Source: Pseudovibrio exalbescens DSM 16456
Lineage (GTDB): Bacteria; Pseudomonadota; Alphaproteobacteria; Rhizobiales; Stappiaceae
Assembly (NCBI RefSeq): GCF_000422785.1
Contig: NZ_AUGS01000008.1
Coordinates: 186,001 to 250,000 of the forward strand
DNA: 64,000 bases
Reading direction: 5' to 3'
Program-made: the position numbers and the translations under genes
The notes under the pieces: generated by a model
What the model saw: only the letters and a program-made list of their open reading frames with translations
What the model was told of the DNA's origin: nothing
Database searches by the model: none
Part shown: positions 26,601 through 37,800 of the stretch, piece by piece
How the letters are laid out: the number at the start of each line of letters is the position of its first letter
Numbering within the stretch: the first letter of the stretch is position 1

Positions 26601-26645
26601 GGTCACCTATTGACATAACCGTATTTACCCCTAGTTTAGGTGACC
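26601..26645 (+). promoter_or_regulatory. Promoter of the molybdenum hydroxylase genes flanked by inverted repeats
   Basis: GGTCACCTA (26601-26609) and TAGGTGACC (26637-26645) are perfect inverted arms. Between them lies TTGACA (26610-26615) and, after 16 bases, TAGTTT, a reasonable sigma-70 promoter. A TetR protein bound to both arms would block it. The arms are seen directly; the regulation is inferred. Confidence 0.45.
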
Positions 26646-26677
26646 GAAAGTCTCTTAATCAGGAGGACGGCTGCGCG

Positions 26678-27136
26678 ATGAAGCTCACGGTAAACGGTAC
26701 CGAGCACGAAGTGGATGCAGACCCGAACATGCCCCTGCTCTGGCTGCTCCGCGACCTGTTGAACATCAAGGGTCCGAAATTTGGCTGCGGTGTCGGGGCT
26801 TGCGGAGCTTGTACCGTATTGATTGACGGATACCCGGTGCGATCTTGTTCATACTTTGCGGGCGATGTGGATGCACCAATCACTACCATTGAGGGTCTGG
26901 CGGGAAAAGATGCCCTTCACCCTGTACAGGATGCTTGGATTCGCCATGGCGTTCCGCAATGTGGGTATTGCCAGGCGGGTCAAATACTGGCGGCTGTTGC
27001 GCTTTTGCAGGACACACCAAACCCCACTGATGATGATATTGATGCAGCCATGACCAACCTGTGTCGGTGTGGAACCTACCCAATGATCCGCGCAGCCATA
27101 AAGGATGTGGCGAACTCTGATGGAGGTGGTCTGTGA
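26678..27136 (+). CDS. 2Fe-2S subunit of molybdenum hydroxylase (IorA/CoxS-like)
   Basis: A 152-residue small subunit carrying two 2Fe-2S clusters. The N-terminal plant-type cluster has [16 protein letters not shown] with a fourth cysteine in VRSCSYF. The C-terminal helical cluster has CGYCQAGQI and [13 protein letters not shown]. It passes electrons from the molybdenum site of the large subunit. The ATG at 26678 follows AGGAGG at a wide spacing of about 12 bases. It overlaps the large-subunit gene by four bases (GTGA). Confidence 0.93.
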   Translation: MKLTVNGTEHEVDADPNMPLLWLLRDLLNIKGPKFGCGVGACGACTVLIDGYPVRSCSYFAGDVDAPITTIEGLAGKDALHPVQDAWIRHGVPQCGYCQAGQILAAVALLQDTPNPTDDDIDAAMTNLCRCGTYPMIRAAIKDVANSDGGGL

Positions 27137-29415
27137 GCACACTCGGGAAAATCACTCGCCGCACCTTTTTGGGACTTGGTGCCGCGGCCGCTGGCGGTCT
27201 GGCAGTTGGCTACTACTTCTACCAGACGCCCCATGCCAATCCCCTTGAAGATAACGCCTCTGCGGGCGACGCGATCTTCAATCCTTATGTTTTTGTCAGC
27301 GCAGCTGGTGCTATCACAATCATTACACCGCGCGCGGAGATGGGTCAGGGGGTACAAACAACCCTTGCCGCCCTTGTCGCCGAAGAACTCGAGGTCACTT
27401 TGGACCAGATTGCTGTAGACCATGGCCCGGCTAGCTCCGCCTATTACAACGAAGCCGTTATGGTAGATGGAGGCCCGTTTGCCTCTTTCGATCAAAGCTT
27501 GTTGGCCAATACGGCACGCGAGACGATGGCTGTCGCTTCCAAGTTCATCGGCATTCAGGTCACCGGTGGCTCATCCGCCACGATTGACGCCTTCGACAAG
27601 ATGCGTCGGGCTGGTGCCGCTGCACGAATGGTATTGATACAAGCAGCCGCTCAAACATGGAACATCCCTGCAGAAAACGTATCAGCACAACACGGTCACT
27701 TGATCAACAAGACTACCGGCGAAAGACTACCCTATGGAGACGTCGCCGAACTGGCAGCAAAGCTGCCCCCACCAGAAGACGTCATCCTGAAAAAGCCGGA
27801 GGATTGGAAACTACTCGGGAAGCCTCAAAAGCGCGTTGAGATCGTTGAGAAAGTGACGGGGGCACCCATTTTCGGCATCGATGTGGAACTGCCCGAAATG
27901 CGACATGCCACGGTTCGCATGTCACCCCACTTTGGTGTCGGCGCGCGAACGCACGACGCCACTGCAGCCTTGGAAGTTCCCGGCGTTGAAAAGGTGATAC
28001 CGCTTCAAACCCAATACGGCAGCGGCTTTGCCGTGATAGCTACAAACACTTGGGCCGCGTTCCAAGGGGCGGAAGCATTGGATGTTGTATGGCAGGATGC
28101 CACCTACCCGACAAACAACGATGCGATGACACCACTTTTCGATCGCGCGCTTGAAGAGGATGCGAGTTTCACGCTGGGTAGCACCGGCGAGCCGGATGAA
28201 GTTTGGCGCAACACACCGCCAAATCGCCAGTTGGAGGTTACCTATGAGGTTCCCTATGTTGCGCACGCAACCATGGAACCAATGAACGCAACCGCGCAAT
28301 GGCGCGAGAACGAGCTGCATATCTGGTCCCCCAATCAAGCGCCCACGATTATTCAGGGGGTATGCGCCGGGCACTTTGACATGAAGACCGACCAGATTAA
28401 AGTGCATACCACGTACATGGGGGGCGGGTTTGGTCGCCGCATGGAGGCTGACTTTTCTTTGTTTGCCGCCATCATTGGCCAACACACAAACGGCCGCCCA
28501 GTCAAGGTAACCTGGACTCGGGAAGAAGATACGCGGCACGACATGTATCGCCCCCGGGCGAAAGCGCGTTATCGCGGCACCCTGTCGGATGATGGCCACC
28601 TGACAGCGCTGGATGTTGCGGTGGCCGTTCCCCCGCTCATCAAGAATACACTTGCCAGAACCTTCCCCGGCCTGCCAGTTGCCGGACCCGACAAGTTGCT
28701 GCTCGAAGGGGCCTATGATCAACCCTTGACCGTTCCTGACAGGAGATACGCTGCTCATGTCGTTGACTTGCCAATTCCAATCGGGTTCTGGCGGTCGGTT
28801 GGCAACTCGTACAACGGGTTCTTCCATGAAAGCTTTCTTGACGAAGCCGCCCACAAAGCCGGCAAAGATCCCTTGCACTTCAGGCTCGACCTGATGAACG
28901 ACAACGAACACGCGCCCGCAAAACGTGTTTTGCTCAAGGTCGCCGAGATGGCCGACTGGGGCGCGCCAATGCCAGAAGGGAAGGGAAAGGGCCTTGCTCA
29001 TACCCTCTCATTCGGCACATGGGTGGCTCAGGTCGTGCAAGTGGACACGTCACAACAACAGGTGCGAATAGAAAAGGTATGGTGTGCCGCGGACCCGGGT
29101 CTTGTGTTAGACCCGGCAAACTTCAAGGCGCAACTCATCTCCGGCGCCATTTTCGGCTTGAGTCAGGCGCTGGGACAGGAAATCACCTTCACAGATGGTG
29201 CCGTGGACCAAGGCAATCTCTACGATTTCGACGCCATGCGAATGCACCAATCGCCCACATTTGAGGTGGCACTTCTGGAAACGTCTCCGCGTATGGGCGG
29301 CGCTGGTGAACCCGGCACACCACCAGCACCAGCTGCATTGGCAAACGCCATTTTCGCAGCAACCGGCAAACGCCTGCGCACCATGCCGTTAAGTAAACAT
29401 ATCGACTTCACCTGA
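27133..29415 (+). CDS. Molybdopterin-binding large subunit, IorB-like aldehyde/isoquinoline oxidoreductase
   Basis: A 760-residue periplasmic molybdenum hydroxylase subunit. The N-terminus [16 protein letters not shown] is a twin-arginine signal. Then come [13 protein letters not shown]-type and [12 protein letters not shown] cofactor loops, [16 protein letters not shown], and the late [23 protein letters not shown] with the glutamate that acts as base. The FAD subunit of xanthine dehydrogenases is absent, as in IorAB enzymes that use a cytochrome partner; none is adjacent. The substrate (N-heterocycle or aldehyde) is not determined. GTG start overlaps the small subunit. Confidence 0.92.
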   Translation: MSTLGKITRRTFLGLGAAAAGGLAVGYYFYQTPHANPLEDNASAGDAIFNPYVFVSAAGAITIITPRAEMGQGVQTTLAALVAEELEVTLDQIAVDHGPASSAYYNEAVMVDGGPFASFDQSLLANTARETMAVASKFIGIQVTGGSSATIDAFDKMRRAGAAARMVLIQAAAQTWNIPAENVSAQHGHLINKTTGERLPYGDVAELAAKLPPPEDVILKKPEDWKLLGKPQKRVEIVEKVTGAPIFGIDVELPEMRHATVRMSPHFGVGARTHDATAALEVPGVEKVIPLQTQYGSGFAVIATNTWAAFQGAEALDVVWQDATYPTNNDAMTPLFDRALEEDASFTLGSTGEPDEVWRNTPPNRQLEVTYEVPYVAHATMEPMNATAQWRENELHIWSPNQAPTIIQGVCAGHFDMKTDQIKVHTTYMGGGFGRRMEADFSLFAAIIGQHTNGRPVKVTWTREEDTRHDMYRPRAKARYRGTLSDDGHLTALDVAVAVPPLIKNTLARTFPGLPVAGPDKLLLEGAYDQPLTVPDRRYAAHVVDLPIPIGFWRSVGNSYNGFFHESFLDEAAHKAGKDPLHFRLDLMNDNEHAPAKRVLLKVAEMADWGAPMPEGKGKGLAHTLSFGTWVAQVVQVDTSQQQVRIEKVWCAADPGLVLDPANFKAQLISGAIFGLSQALGQEITFTDGAVDQGNLYDFDAMRMHQSPTFEVALLETSPRMGGAGEPGTPPAPAALANAIFAATGKRLRTMPLSKHIDFT

Positions 29416-29489
29416 TGTGGTTACTGAGCAACCCATAAACTCACACGGAGTGCCCAATGCTTCGTCAGGTCGCCCGGAAGCCGGGTTCG

Positions 29490-32387
29490 CTAGTTGCCGG
29501 TCAAAAAGCCCGCTGGCAGCCCGAACCCTTCTTCAATGGTGCTGAGTGTGTCATCAACGTTTGCTTCACCAGAGGCAACGCCGTCCACATTGATCGTTTC
29601 TGGCGCCGAACCAGCAGGTCGCGGCCCACGAGATTGAGTGGAAGGCGCCACTGTTGCGGCGGTTTCCGTTGGAGCTGCAGGTGAAACAGATTGATCATCT
29701 GGCACAGAACCACCGGGTTTCTGCGGCGGAACTGCGGCCTCACCACGATGCCTGACCTGACCATCAATGGCGGCCGTTGTCGCTGATGCTTCGCCAGCTT
29801 CTTCAGAAACAGGTAATGGCACTTCCTCAGGAGCTGGGGTGCCCTCGCCAGCTTTCTTCTGCAAGGCCATGCGAGCCTGCAGTTTTGCGGCAACGGTATT
29901 CTTGAGGCTTTCATTTACGGGGTTCAAGGATGCGGTCGTATCCCCACCAGCGACTTCACTGGCAAAGCTTGGCCGGATCAACGTTCCCGCCACAGCGATT
30001 GGCTGTTCTGCATCAACCGGATCAACTTCAGAGAGCTCTCCGCCGTTTTCGACGCGGCTTGGTTTGAGGTGCCAATTGACACGCCCATCCGCCAAATTCA
30101 CTTCACCACGGCCTTCAATAAGAGCCCTATCGCTCAGAAAGGTCAGGCCCTCAAACTGCGCGCGCCCTTCGCCAAACATGACATCAGCACCCCAGGTCTG
30201 GAATGCGGTTCGCGTTCCTTGCGTCAACGGCCATCCTGTTACCGGCGCTTCAGCAAGATCCGTAATCATCTGGTTGAGATTCAGATCATACAAAACCCCA
30301 CTACCCAATTGAAAGCTGACGGCGCCATCCATGTTTCGCCACATCGTCCCGCGATCACGCCCTTCAGACGCGACCGTCATGACAGCATTTAACGACCCAT
30401 CTACGCGCGGCAAATCTGAAACCGCTGTGAAGAAGGGCGCAGCACTCACATCGCTAAACGCCAAATCCATTGAAAATTGGGGGTCAACCGTCGCGCCGTT
30501 TAAAAGCACGTCACCAGAAACAGTACCACCGTATAGCGACAACGTTTCCAGCGCTACATTCAACCTGCCTCCCTCGGAGCGGGCGCGTAATCTGGCATTC
30601 TGCCCGCGTAGGTCACCCGCGCTTACACGCTCCGCCTCCAAAGCAATGTCAACGTCCAGGTTGCGCAGCACTGAGAAGTCGTAGTGGCGTTCTTCGGGCT
30701 TCAATATCACCGATTGACGACGTGTAAGGACGTGGTCGAGTTGTAACTCCGACAGCTCATAGTCCCCTTCCACTCTCAGCCGATCTGCCAAGACAAGGCG
30801 CCCCTGCCCTTTCACCCGGACGTCGTCAAGAAACACATCCAGGCTTTTAAATGCCAATTCGTCCGGCCTGCTCGCAAAGACACCAGCGACCCGAAGTCGG
30901 TCCCCCTGCAAATAATCGGGCACCTTTCGACCGTACCATCGAGCAAACTCAGTCAAATCACCGGTTTCAAATGAAAGCCGTCCTTCATTTTTGCGAATTT
31001 CCTGCAATGCGCCCGAAATCCCTGCAGTGAACCGATCAGAGGTAAAAGACAGCGCCGTAAAACCGCCAACAGCCACTTCCCCCTCAATGGCAATGGGCTC
31101 GCCACGCCAGCGCGCAGAACCTTCAATGGCCACAGGGGCTTGCAATCCAGCAAAGGTCACATCCAGATCAATGTCGTCCACTGCCTCTCGGGCTTCGTCA
31201 TCACCAAACGGCGCGGGCACCACCAACTCTGCAATACGCCCGTTGCGCACCCATGCCGACCCTGTCAGCTCAAAGTGATCTTGCCATTCAGAAACATCAT
31301 GTCCAACCGCATAGTAAGACAGGTTCAGGTTGGATACGCCGGAACCGGGTTTCTCAATGCCAGCCAAATGAACAATGGTTTCAAACGGCACTCCCTCTCC
31401 TTCCAGAGTGCCCTTCAATTCCAAGCCATCTTCCAGATAAGTAACCGCCGACGTACCGGTGACTTGCAATCCCTGAACATGGGCCTTCATGCCACGTGTT
31501 CGGATTCCATCGGATGAAAACTGCAGCTGTGTCTCGATCTCGTAGTCGTCCAACACCTGAGCAACGTTGAGTCCGAAGACCTGTGCCATTGTGGAAAGCG
31601 AGCTTCCCCTTGCAGACAGCCCCAGCGTTCCGATTGGGACATTTTTCCACGTCAGTTGGCCAGCAGCCTCCAGTTTGTCAGCCTGCCCGATCCCTAGGTG
31701 TGCATTGAACGCGGTAGCCTGCCCAGACACAAACCGAGGGATAGAACCAACCCGCGCGCTCAGCGAAAAGGAGTGTTCTTCGTGAAAGGCGCTTGCATCC
31801 AGATCCAGAGCCCCATCACCACCATCAAAATCAGCAGCGAGGCTAAGTTGGGATAACTCCAGCCGTCGTTCGGTTTGCAGGTTCCTGTAATCAACACGGC
31901 CGCCCTCAACAGCAACGGTTTCGACGCCCAACTTTTTCAACGCCGCATAAGCTTCGCCCAACAAGGTTGGCTCAGCTCCACCTGAAGCACTTTGAAACGG
32001 GGCAAGAGGACGCCAGCTTTTCTCGCCGCCGCGGGTGACTTCGAGAAACAGCTTTGTATCATTCAACGTAATGACGGTGACCTCTGGCTCGCCAGTAAGC
32101 AGGCTCATCCAGCTGACCTCAAGATCCGCACGCCCAACCTGCGCGAACTCTATTCCATCAGCGGCAGCGCCACCTGAAATGCCAACATTTTCAACCTGAA
32201 TCACCGGCGCTGGAAAAACGCCTATCTTCGTGCGGCCGTCCAGCCTCATCTGCCAGCCGGTTGCCTGCGCTACCTGCTCGATTAAAACCGCTTTAACCGC
32301 GGCCTCTGGTACAAATTGGGGTGCAACAACAATTCCGCCCCCTAGAAGGACGGCACAAATGCCTAACACCGGAACGAGAGGTTTCAT
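29490..32387 (-). CDS. AsmA family protein
   Basis: A 965-residue envelope protein from ATG 32387. One N-terminal membrane anchor (KPLVPVLGICAVLLGGG) is followed by the AsmA domain with FPAPVIQVENVGISGG, GVETVAVEGGRVDYRN and, toward the C-terminal half, VDPQFSMDLAFSDVSAAPFF, SLNAVMTVASEGRD and a LADGRVNWHL segment. AsmA-like proteins form repeat-beta lipid bridges between membranes. The last about 150 residues are rich in proline, alanine, serine and acid and look disordered. The 5' part of the open frame (to 32675) is not AsmA-like; ATG 32429 is another possible start. Convergent with the molybdenum hydroxylase. Confidence 0.88.
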   Translation of the reverse strand: MKPLVPVLGICAVLLGGGIVVAPQFVPEAAVKAVLIEQVAQATGWQMRLDGRTKIGVFPAPVIQVENVGISGGAAADGIEFAQVGRADLEVSWMSLLTGEPEVTVITLNDTKLFLEVTRGGEKSWRPLAPFQSASGGAEPTLLGEAYAALKKLGVETVAVEGGRVDYRNLQTERRLELSQLSLAADFDGGDGALDLDASAFHEEHSFSLSARVGSIPRFVSGQATAFNAHLGIGQADKLEAAGQLTWKNVPIGTLGLSARGSSLSTMAQVFGLNVAQVLDDYEIETQLQFSSDGIRTRGMKAHVQGLQVTGTSAVTYLEDGLELKGTLEGEGVPFETIVHLAGIEKPGSGVSNLNLSYYAVGHDVSEWQDHFELTGSAWVRNGRIAELVVPAPFGDDEAREAVDDIDLDVTFAGLQAPVAIEGSARWRGEPIAIEGEVAVGGFTALSFTSDRFTAGISGALQEIRKNEGRLSFETGDLTEFARWYGRKVPDYLQGDRLRVAGVFASRPDELAFKSLDVFLDDVRVKGQGRLVLADRLRVEGDYELSELQLDHVLTRRQSVILKPEERHYDFSVLRNLDVDIALEAERVSAGDLRGQNARLRARSEGGRLNVALETLSLYGGTVSGDVLLNGATVDPQFSMDLAFSDVSAAPFFTAVSDLPRVDGSLNAVMTVASEGRDRGTMWRNMDGAVSFQLGSGVLYDLNLNQMITDLAEAPVTGWPLTQGTRTAFQTWGADVMFGEGRAQFEGLTFLSDRALIEGRGEVNLADGRVNWHLKPSRVENGGELSEVDPVDAEQPIAVAGTLIRPSFASEVAGGDTTASLNPVNESLKNTVAAKLQARMALQKKAGEGTPAPEEVPLPVSEEAGEASATTAAIDGQVRHRGEAAVPPQKPGGSVPDDQSVSPAAPTETAATVAPSTQSRGPRPAGSAPETINVDGVASGEANVDDTLSTIEEGFGLPAGFLTGN

Positions 32388-32730
32388 ATGCAGCAAAAAA
32401 CTCGTTTGTGACACTATTCCCGAAGCCATTCCTTTTACCGTGGATCGATGGCTTTTGCAGCCCCCAGTGGCCTGTAGAAAACGTCCAAAATAAGACTGAG
32501 GGAACCTACCTAGCCAGATCAACTTGGGATTTGCGGCAAGGCTATGTGGAGAGATTCCGCGCGAACAATGCCTAGCCCCAATCATTTCAACAATGCTGCC
32601 ACTATTATCTGCAAATGTCGCAGGTATTGCACAGCCAACCAAATATTCGCGTTGGAAGCAGAATAGATTTGGCACATGTTTGTCACCACGTTAGGTTGGC
32701 GTCACGTATAAAAGATCACAGGCAATATAC
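32388..32730. other. Divergent promoter region between asmA and terB-like genes
   Basis: About 340 bases with no convincing gene. A TATAAA element lies about 20 bases before the TerB-like ATG and could be a -10 box, but I see no matching -35 at standard spacing. Confidence 0.4.
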
Positions 32731-33192
32731 ATGCTCGAATCTGTAAAAAAGTTCTTGAAGGAAATCGCGCTCGGCGAGCAGGAAAAACTACCCTATCAAG
32801 ACGATGACTATCGTGTAGCGGCGGCTGCCTTGATGTTCCACATCATCGCCGTTGACGGGGATGTAGAACCTGAAGAGCTGGAAGCGCTGAACAAAACGCT
32901 GAAGAACGCCTACAATCTCTCTGACGAGGAAACCACCAATCTCGTTAAAATGGCCGAAGAACGGGATAATGAAGCTGTAGACCTTTACGGGTTCACCTAC
33001 GTTCTCAAACGCCAACTGAGCGAAGAAGACCGGGAAAAAGTCATTGAGATGATGTGGGAAATGGTATTCGCGGACGGAAACGTACACGAATTTGAAGATA
33101 ACACGATCTGGCGGGTGGCCGAACTCTTGGGTGTATCATCTCGTCAACGCATGCTGCTGAAAAAGCAAGTAGGAGAAAAATACAACCGTTAA
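32731..33192 (+). CDS. TerB family tellurite resistance-like protein
   Basis: A 153-residue all-helical TerB protein. Characteristic segments are YRVAAAALMFHIIAVDGDVEPEELEAL and MMWEMVFADGNVHEFEDNTIWRVAELLGV, each with the conserved acidic DG/E pattern that binds divalent metals. No other ter genes are adjacent, so a tellurite role is unlikely to be its main one; the family is linked to metal sensing and stress. It is followed by the amidotransferase gene after 27 bases and could be cotranscribed. Confidence 0.88.
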   Translation: MLESVKKFLKEIALGEQEKLPYQDDDYRVAAAALMFHIIAVDGDVEPEELEALNKTLKNAYNLSDEETTNLVKMAEERDNEAVDLYGFTYVLKRQLSEEDREKVIEMMWEMVFADGNVHEFEDNTIWRVAELLGVSSRQRMLLKKQVGEKYNR

Positions 33193-33219
33193 CCCTCCTG
33201 GAGGACGTTTATCAGCTCA

Positions 33220-33957
33220 ATGTCAGATCAAAAAAAGCCGAAGATTCTTGTTATTCTACACCAAGAAAGATCCACACCGGGGCGCGTAGGTCAGGAACTG
33301 GTGCGCAGAGGATTCAACCTCGATATTCGAAAACCGCGATTCGGCGATACCTTGCCGTGCACGATGGATGACCATGCTGGTGCAGTGATATTTGGCGGCC
33401 CCATGAGTGCCAACGACACGGATGCCTTCATCAACAAGGAGATCGACTGGGTCGGAGTGCCGTTGAAAGAAGAAAAACCATTTCTGGGAATTTGTTTAGG
33501 CGCCCAGATGATGGCGCGGCACCTGGGTGCAACCGTCTCGGCCCACAAGGATGACTTGGTAGAAATTGGCTACTATCCAATTACGCCGACTAAACAAGGC
33601 AACGATCTGATGCAATGGCCTGAAAAGGTCTACCAATGGCATCGAGAAGGGTTTTCCTTGCCGCGTGGTGCAACGTTGCTGGCAAAGGGTAACACTTATG
33701 CCAATCAGGCCATCAAGGTGGGAGAAAACGCTTATGGCATTCAGTTTCACCCGGAACTCACTTATCACATGATGAATCGCTGGACGACCCTCGCCTCTGA
33801 CCGCATGAGCCTGCCCGGCGCCCAAGGACGCAGGGACCATTTCCGAGGTCGTTTCATCTTCGATCCACCCGTTTTCCGGTGGCTTCAAAGTTTTCTCGAT
33901 TTGTGGATTGGCACTGCTGAAAACCCTCGTACATCCGCTACCAGGGAACTGGCATGA
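33220..33957 (+). CDS. Class I glutamine amidotransferase domain protein
   Basis: A 245-residue GMP-synthase-like amidotransferase. The nucleophile elbow is FLGICLGAQMMARHLG (Cys near residue 92), and the catalytic His-Glu pair appears in YGIQFHPELTYHMM. VIFGGPMSANDTDAF is the oxyanion-side loop. This stand-alone group includes gamma-glutamyl hydrolase and transferase-like enzymes with no synthetase domain. The exact substrate is unknown. A GGAGG lies about 17 bases upstream of the ATG, which is farther than usual. It is convergent with the YaaH-type transporter, separated by a terminator. Confidence 0.88.
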   Translation: MSDQKKPKILVILHQERSTPGRVGQELVRRGFNLDIRKPRFGDTLPCTMDDHAGAVIFGGPMSANDTDAFINKEIDWVGVPLKEEKPFLGICLGAQMMARHLGATVSAHKDDLVEIGYYPITPTKQGNDLMQWPEKVYQWHREGFSLPRGATLLAKGNTYANQAIKVGENAYGIQFHPELTYHMMNRWTTLASDRMSLPGAQGRRDHFRGRFIFDPPVFRWLQSFLDLWIGTAENPRTSATRELA

Positions 33958-33985
33958 AAAAGCCCGGCACAAGACCGGGCCAATT
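33956..33985 (-). terminator. Rho-independent terminator of the YaaH-type transporter gene
   Basis: On the minus strand, GCCCGG and CCGGGC (33962-33980) pair around a short loop and are followed by CTTTTTC. It ends the transporter transcript and overlaps the last codons of the convergent amidotransferase region. Confidence 0.75.
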
Positions 33986-34005
33986 TCCATTGATTTAGGC
34001 AGGGC

Positions 34006-34611
34006 TCACTCGGCTGGCTGCATAGCACCAACAGGCGCAGAAGGCTGTCCAAGGATTGGCGTTCCAACCGGAAGAACGTCCCGACCGCATACATCCTTGT
34101 AAATGTAGTGAGCCATGACGTACCAAGCCGCGCAAGAGCAAACAATCAGCACGTATCCCGCAATGACGTTGAAAACCGCTGGACCGAAATGACCGATAAC
34201 AAGAAACAGGAAGCCGAAGAACAAGGTTCCAAAAATGGTAGCTTCTGCCTTGTGAATGTGCAGCGCGCCATACAGCATGATGCCGGTGTAGATGGTGAAA
34301 GGAATGAGGAAGAAACCAACCTCGCTGTGCGAAGCTGAGTAGAAACCGAACTCATTGCTAATGAGAATGCCAGCAAACGCCAGCCAGAACGCGCCATATA
34401 GCGTGAAGGCACTGTAGGCGAAATTGTTGCCCGTGGACTTCGCCTGAAAGCCAGCCACCAACTGCGCAAGGCCACCCACAAATACGCCCAGCCAGAGCAC
34501 CGGGCCCAGGCTTTCCAGTGCCCCGATATTGTGCATCTGCAGCACGAACGTCGTGATACCGAAACCGGCCAAACCCACGACCGCAGGATTTCCAGATTTA
34601 ACAGAAGACAT
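34006..34611 (-). CDS. GPR1/FUN34/YaaH family acetate transporter
   Basis: A 201-residue membrane protein with six helices. The family signature NPAVVGLAGFGITTF lies at the N-terminus, equivalent to the NPAPLGL motif of SatP. YSAFTLYGAFWLAFAG and GIMLYGALHIHKAEATIFGTLF are also typical. SatP proteins carry acetate and succinate with protons. Start ATG 34611 is the first in the frame. It lies downstream of pyruvate carboxylase on the same strand, but a terminator (34794-34831) separates them. Confidence 0.9.
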   Translation of the reverse strand: MSSVKSGNPAVVGLAGFGITTFVLQMHNIGALESLGPVLWLGVFVGGLAQLVAGFQAKSTGNNFAYSAFTLYGAFWLAFAGILISNEFGFYSASHSEVGFFLIPFTIYTGIMLYGALHIHKAEATIFGTLFFGFLFLVIGHFGPAVFNVIAGYVLIVCSCAAWYVMAHYIYKDVCGRDVLPVGTPILGQPSAPVGAMQPAE

Positions 34612-34793
34612 TTCTACTCCGGCAAAAGAACTAGTTTTGTTAGCAGCATGATAAGCTCACCATCGCTCTCTATTGACGATGAGGCATTTAATGCGCGGAA
34701 GTAGACGCAAGATCATCCAAACTCAACAGTAAATACACATAGATACAGGCACGTATTAATACTGCAGAAGCACTGGTATATCTTTTAGAGAGA

Positions 34794-34831
34794 CAAAAAA
34801 GGCGGCGCTCGGCCAATTATCCCGAGCGCCG
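34794..34831 (-). terminator. Rho-independent terminator of pyc
   Basis: On the minus strand a 10-base stem, CGGCGCTCGG with CCGAGCGCCG (34803-34831), has a 9-base loop and is followed by CCTTTTTT. It begins about ten bases after the pyc stop codon. Confidence 0.9.
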
Positions 34832-34840
34832 AATTGAGTT

Positions 34841-37800
34841 TTACTGCTCAGACTTGAATGTCACAAGCAGATCTTTTGCGTCAATTTGGTCGCCCGGTGC
34901 GACCATAACACTGTCTATAACGCCATCTCGGTCAGCATGAATCGCTGTTTCCATCTTCATTGCTTCGATGGTCAAGATCACATCACCTGACTTGATTTCC
35001 GCTTCAGACTTGACGCAAACGGTCGTCACCACGCCTGGCATCGGCGCACTGACATGATTTGGATTACCGGACTCGGCTTTGTGTCGAATGGCATTCCCTG
35101 CTGCGCCGTGGGCCCGGTCCATCAATCGAATGTTCCGCGGCTGACCATTCAACTCGTAGAACACACGCTTTTCACCCTGGTCATCGGTTTCACCCAAAGC
35201 AAGGCAGGTCACCACCATCACCTTACCGGGTTCCAGCTCAGCCATGATTTCCTCACCCGGTTGCAAACCATAGAAGTAGGTGTGGGTCGGCAGAACACTG
35301 GTCGGACCGAACTGGGTCTGAACACGGGCGAACTCGAGGAAGACCTTAGGATACATCAGGTAAGAACACAGCTCTTCATCACTGACCAGCTTGATGTCCT
35401 TGTTCAGTAGCCCCGCCAATTCAGACCGTTTTTCTTCCAGATCCACCTCTTCAATCAGAGAACCCGGACGGACCGTGATGGGCTTTTGGCCTTTGAGGAC
35501 CTTTTTCTGCAAGGCTTCCGGCCAGCCGCCCGGACTCTGCCCCAGATCTCCCCGCATCATCTGCACAACCGATTCCGGGAAGGCAACTTCGACACGAGGA
35601 TCAACAACCTCGTCAGGCGTAATGCCCTGACTGACCATCATCACGGCCATGTCGCCAACAACCTTGGAGCTCGGCGTGACCTTGACGATGTCCCCAAACA
35701 TCATGTTCACATCGGCGTACGCCTTGGCAACTTCGTGCCAGCGGGTTTCCAATCCCAATGATCGGGCCTGTTCCTTGAGGTTGGTGAACTGGCCGCCAGG
35801 CATCTCGTGGAGGTATACTTCTGAGGCCCCAAACCGCAGGTCTGACTCAAAGGCACGATACTGGTAGCGCACAGCTTCCCAGTAGAACGCAATCTCGCGA
35901 ATGACTTCGGTATTAAGTCCCGGATCTCGAGAGGACCCGCGAAGCGCTTCCACAACGGACCCCATGCATGGCTGTGAGGTCAGACCGGAAAGGCTGTCGA
36001 CAGCCACATCCACTGCATCCACGCCCGATTCAACCGCAGCCAAAATGCTGGAAGCCGCAATACCGGAGGTATCGTGGGTGTGGAAATGAATTGGCAGGCC
36101 AACTTCTTCCTTCAGTGCTTTGATCAACACCTTGGCGGCCTGCGGTTTCAGCAAACCGGCCATATCCTTGATACCTAGAATATGGGCACCGGTTGCTTCC
36201 AGTTCCTTGGCAAGGTTCACGTAGTATTTGAGATCGTACTTGGGGCGAGCGCTGTTCAAAATGTCGCCGGTGTAGCACAGAGTTGCTTCACACAGCTTGC
36301 CACTTTCTTGCACCGCGTCCAACGATACCCGCATGTTCTCAACCCAGTTCAGGCAGTCGAACACACGGAACAGATCGACGCCGTTTTCAGCGGCTTTCTT
36401 CACAAAGAACTTCACGACGTTGTCGGGGTAGTTGGCATACCCAACACCGTTCGACCCACGCAGCAGCATTTGAAGAAGAATGTTGGGCGCTTTCTGACGC
36501 ACCAAACGCAGCCGTTCCCACGGATCTTCGCTGAGGAAACGCATGGCCACATCAAACGTAGCTCCGCCCCAGCACTCCAGCGACAGTAGTTGTGGCAGGC
36601 CTTTGGCGTAAGCTTCGGTGATCCGTGCGATATCATAGGTCCGCATGCGGGTTGCCAACAGCGACTGGTGGGCGTCTCGCATGGTGGTGTCAGTGACCAG
36701 AACCTGTTCCTGATCCTTCATCCACTTGACAAAACCTTGAGGACCCAACCGGTCGAGCACCTGTTTACTCCCCTCCGGTGTTGGGTGATCAAAATACGGA
36801 ACCACAATCTCCGGGGAATCGGCCGGTGGCTTTGGACGGTCGCGGACATCCGGATGGCCATTCACTGTAACGTCAGCAATATAATCCAGCAGCTTGGTTG
36901 CCCGATCCGACGTTCGGATGTTGTAGAAGAGCTCCGGTGTCTCGTCTATAAACCGTGTTGTATACTTGTTGGCTCTAAAATTCGGGTGACCAATAATGCG
37001 CTCAAGAAACAACAGGTTGGTCGCAACGCCACGAATGCGGAATTCACGCAGCGCCCGGTCCATGCGGCTGCAGACCTCATCAGCCGTCGGCGCCCATGCG
37101 GTCACCTTTTCCAGCAGCGGATCGTAGTAGCGAGTGATAACAGCCCCAGAATATGCAGTGCCACCATCCAGGCGAATGCCGAACCCGGTTGCACCGCGAT
37201 ACGCGCTGATGCGCCCATAATCCGGAATGAAGTTCTGTTCCGGGTCTTCCGTCGTGATACGGCACTGCAGCGCGTGACCATTCAATTCGATTCGAGGTTG
37301 CTCAGGAACACCAGTCACGGCTTCGTCGCCAATTCGCCCGCCATCTGCAATGGCGATCTGCGCCTTGACAATATCAATGCCGGTCACCTCTTCGGTGACG
37401 GTGTGCTCTACCTGAATGCGGGGGTTTACCTCGATAAAGTAAACCTCTTCAGTATCCGCATCCATCAAGAACTCGACCGTACCAGCGCCGTAGTACCCGA
37501 CTTCCCGGCCGATTTTCAGACCGTAGTCGCACAGTTCTTTCCGCTTTTCCGCACTGAGATATGGCGCAGGCGCACGTTCAACGACTTTCTGATGTCGGCG
37601 CTGAATGGAACAATCGCGTTCGAACAAGTGAACCAGATTGCCATGTGTGTCGCCAAGGATCTGAACCTCAACGTGCCGTGCCCGCTCGACAAGTTTTTCC
37701 AGATAAACTTCATCCTTACCGAAAGCAGCCTTCGCCTCACGTTTGGCGGCCATCACTTCACGGAGCAAAGCAGCTTCATCGCGAATGACGCGCATGCCAC

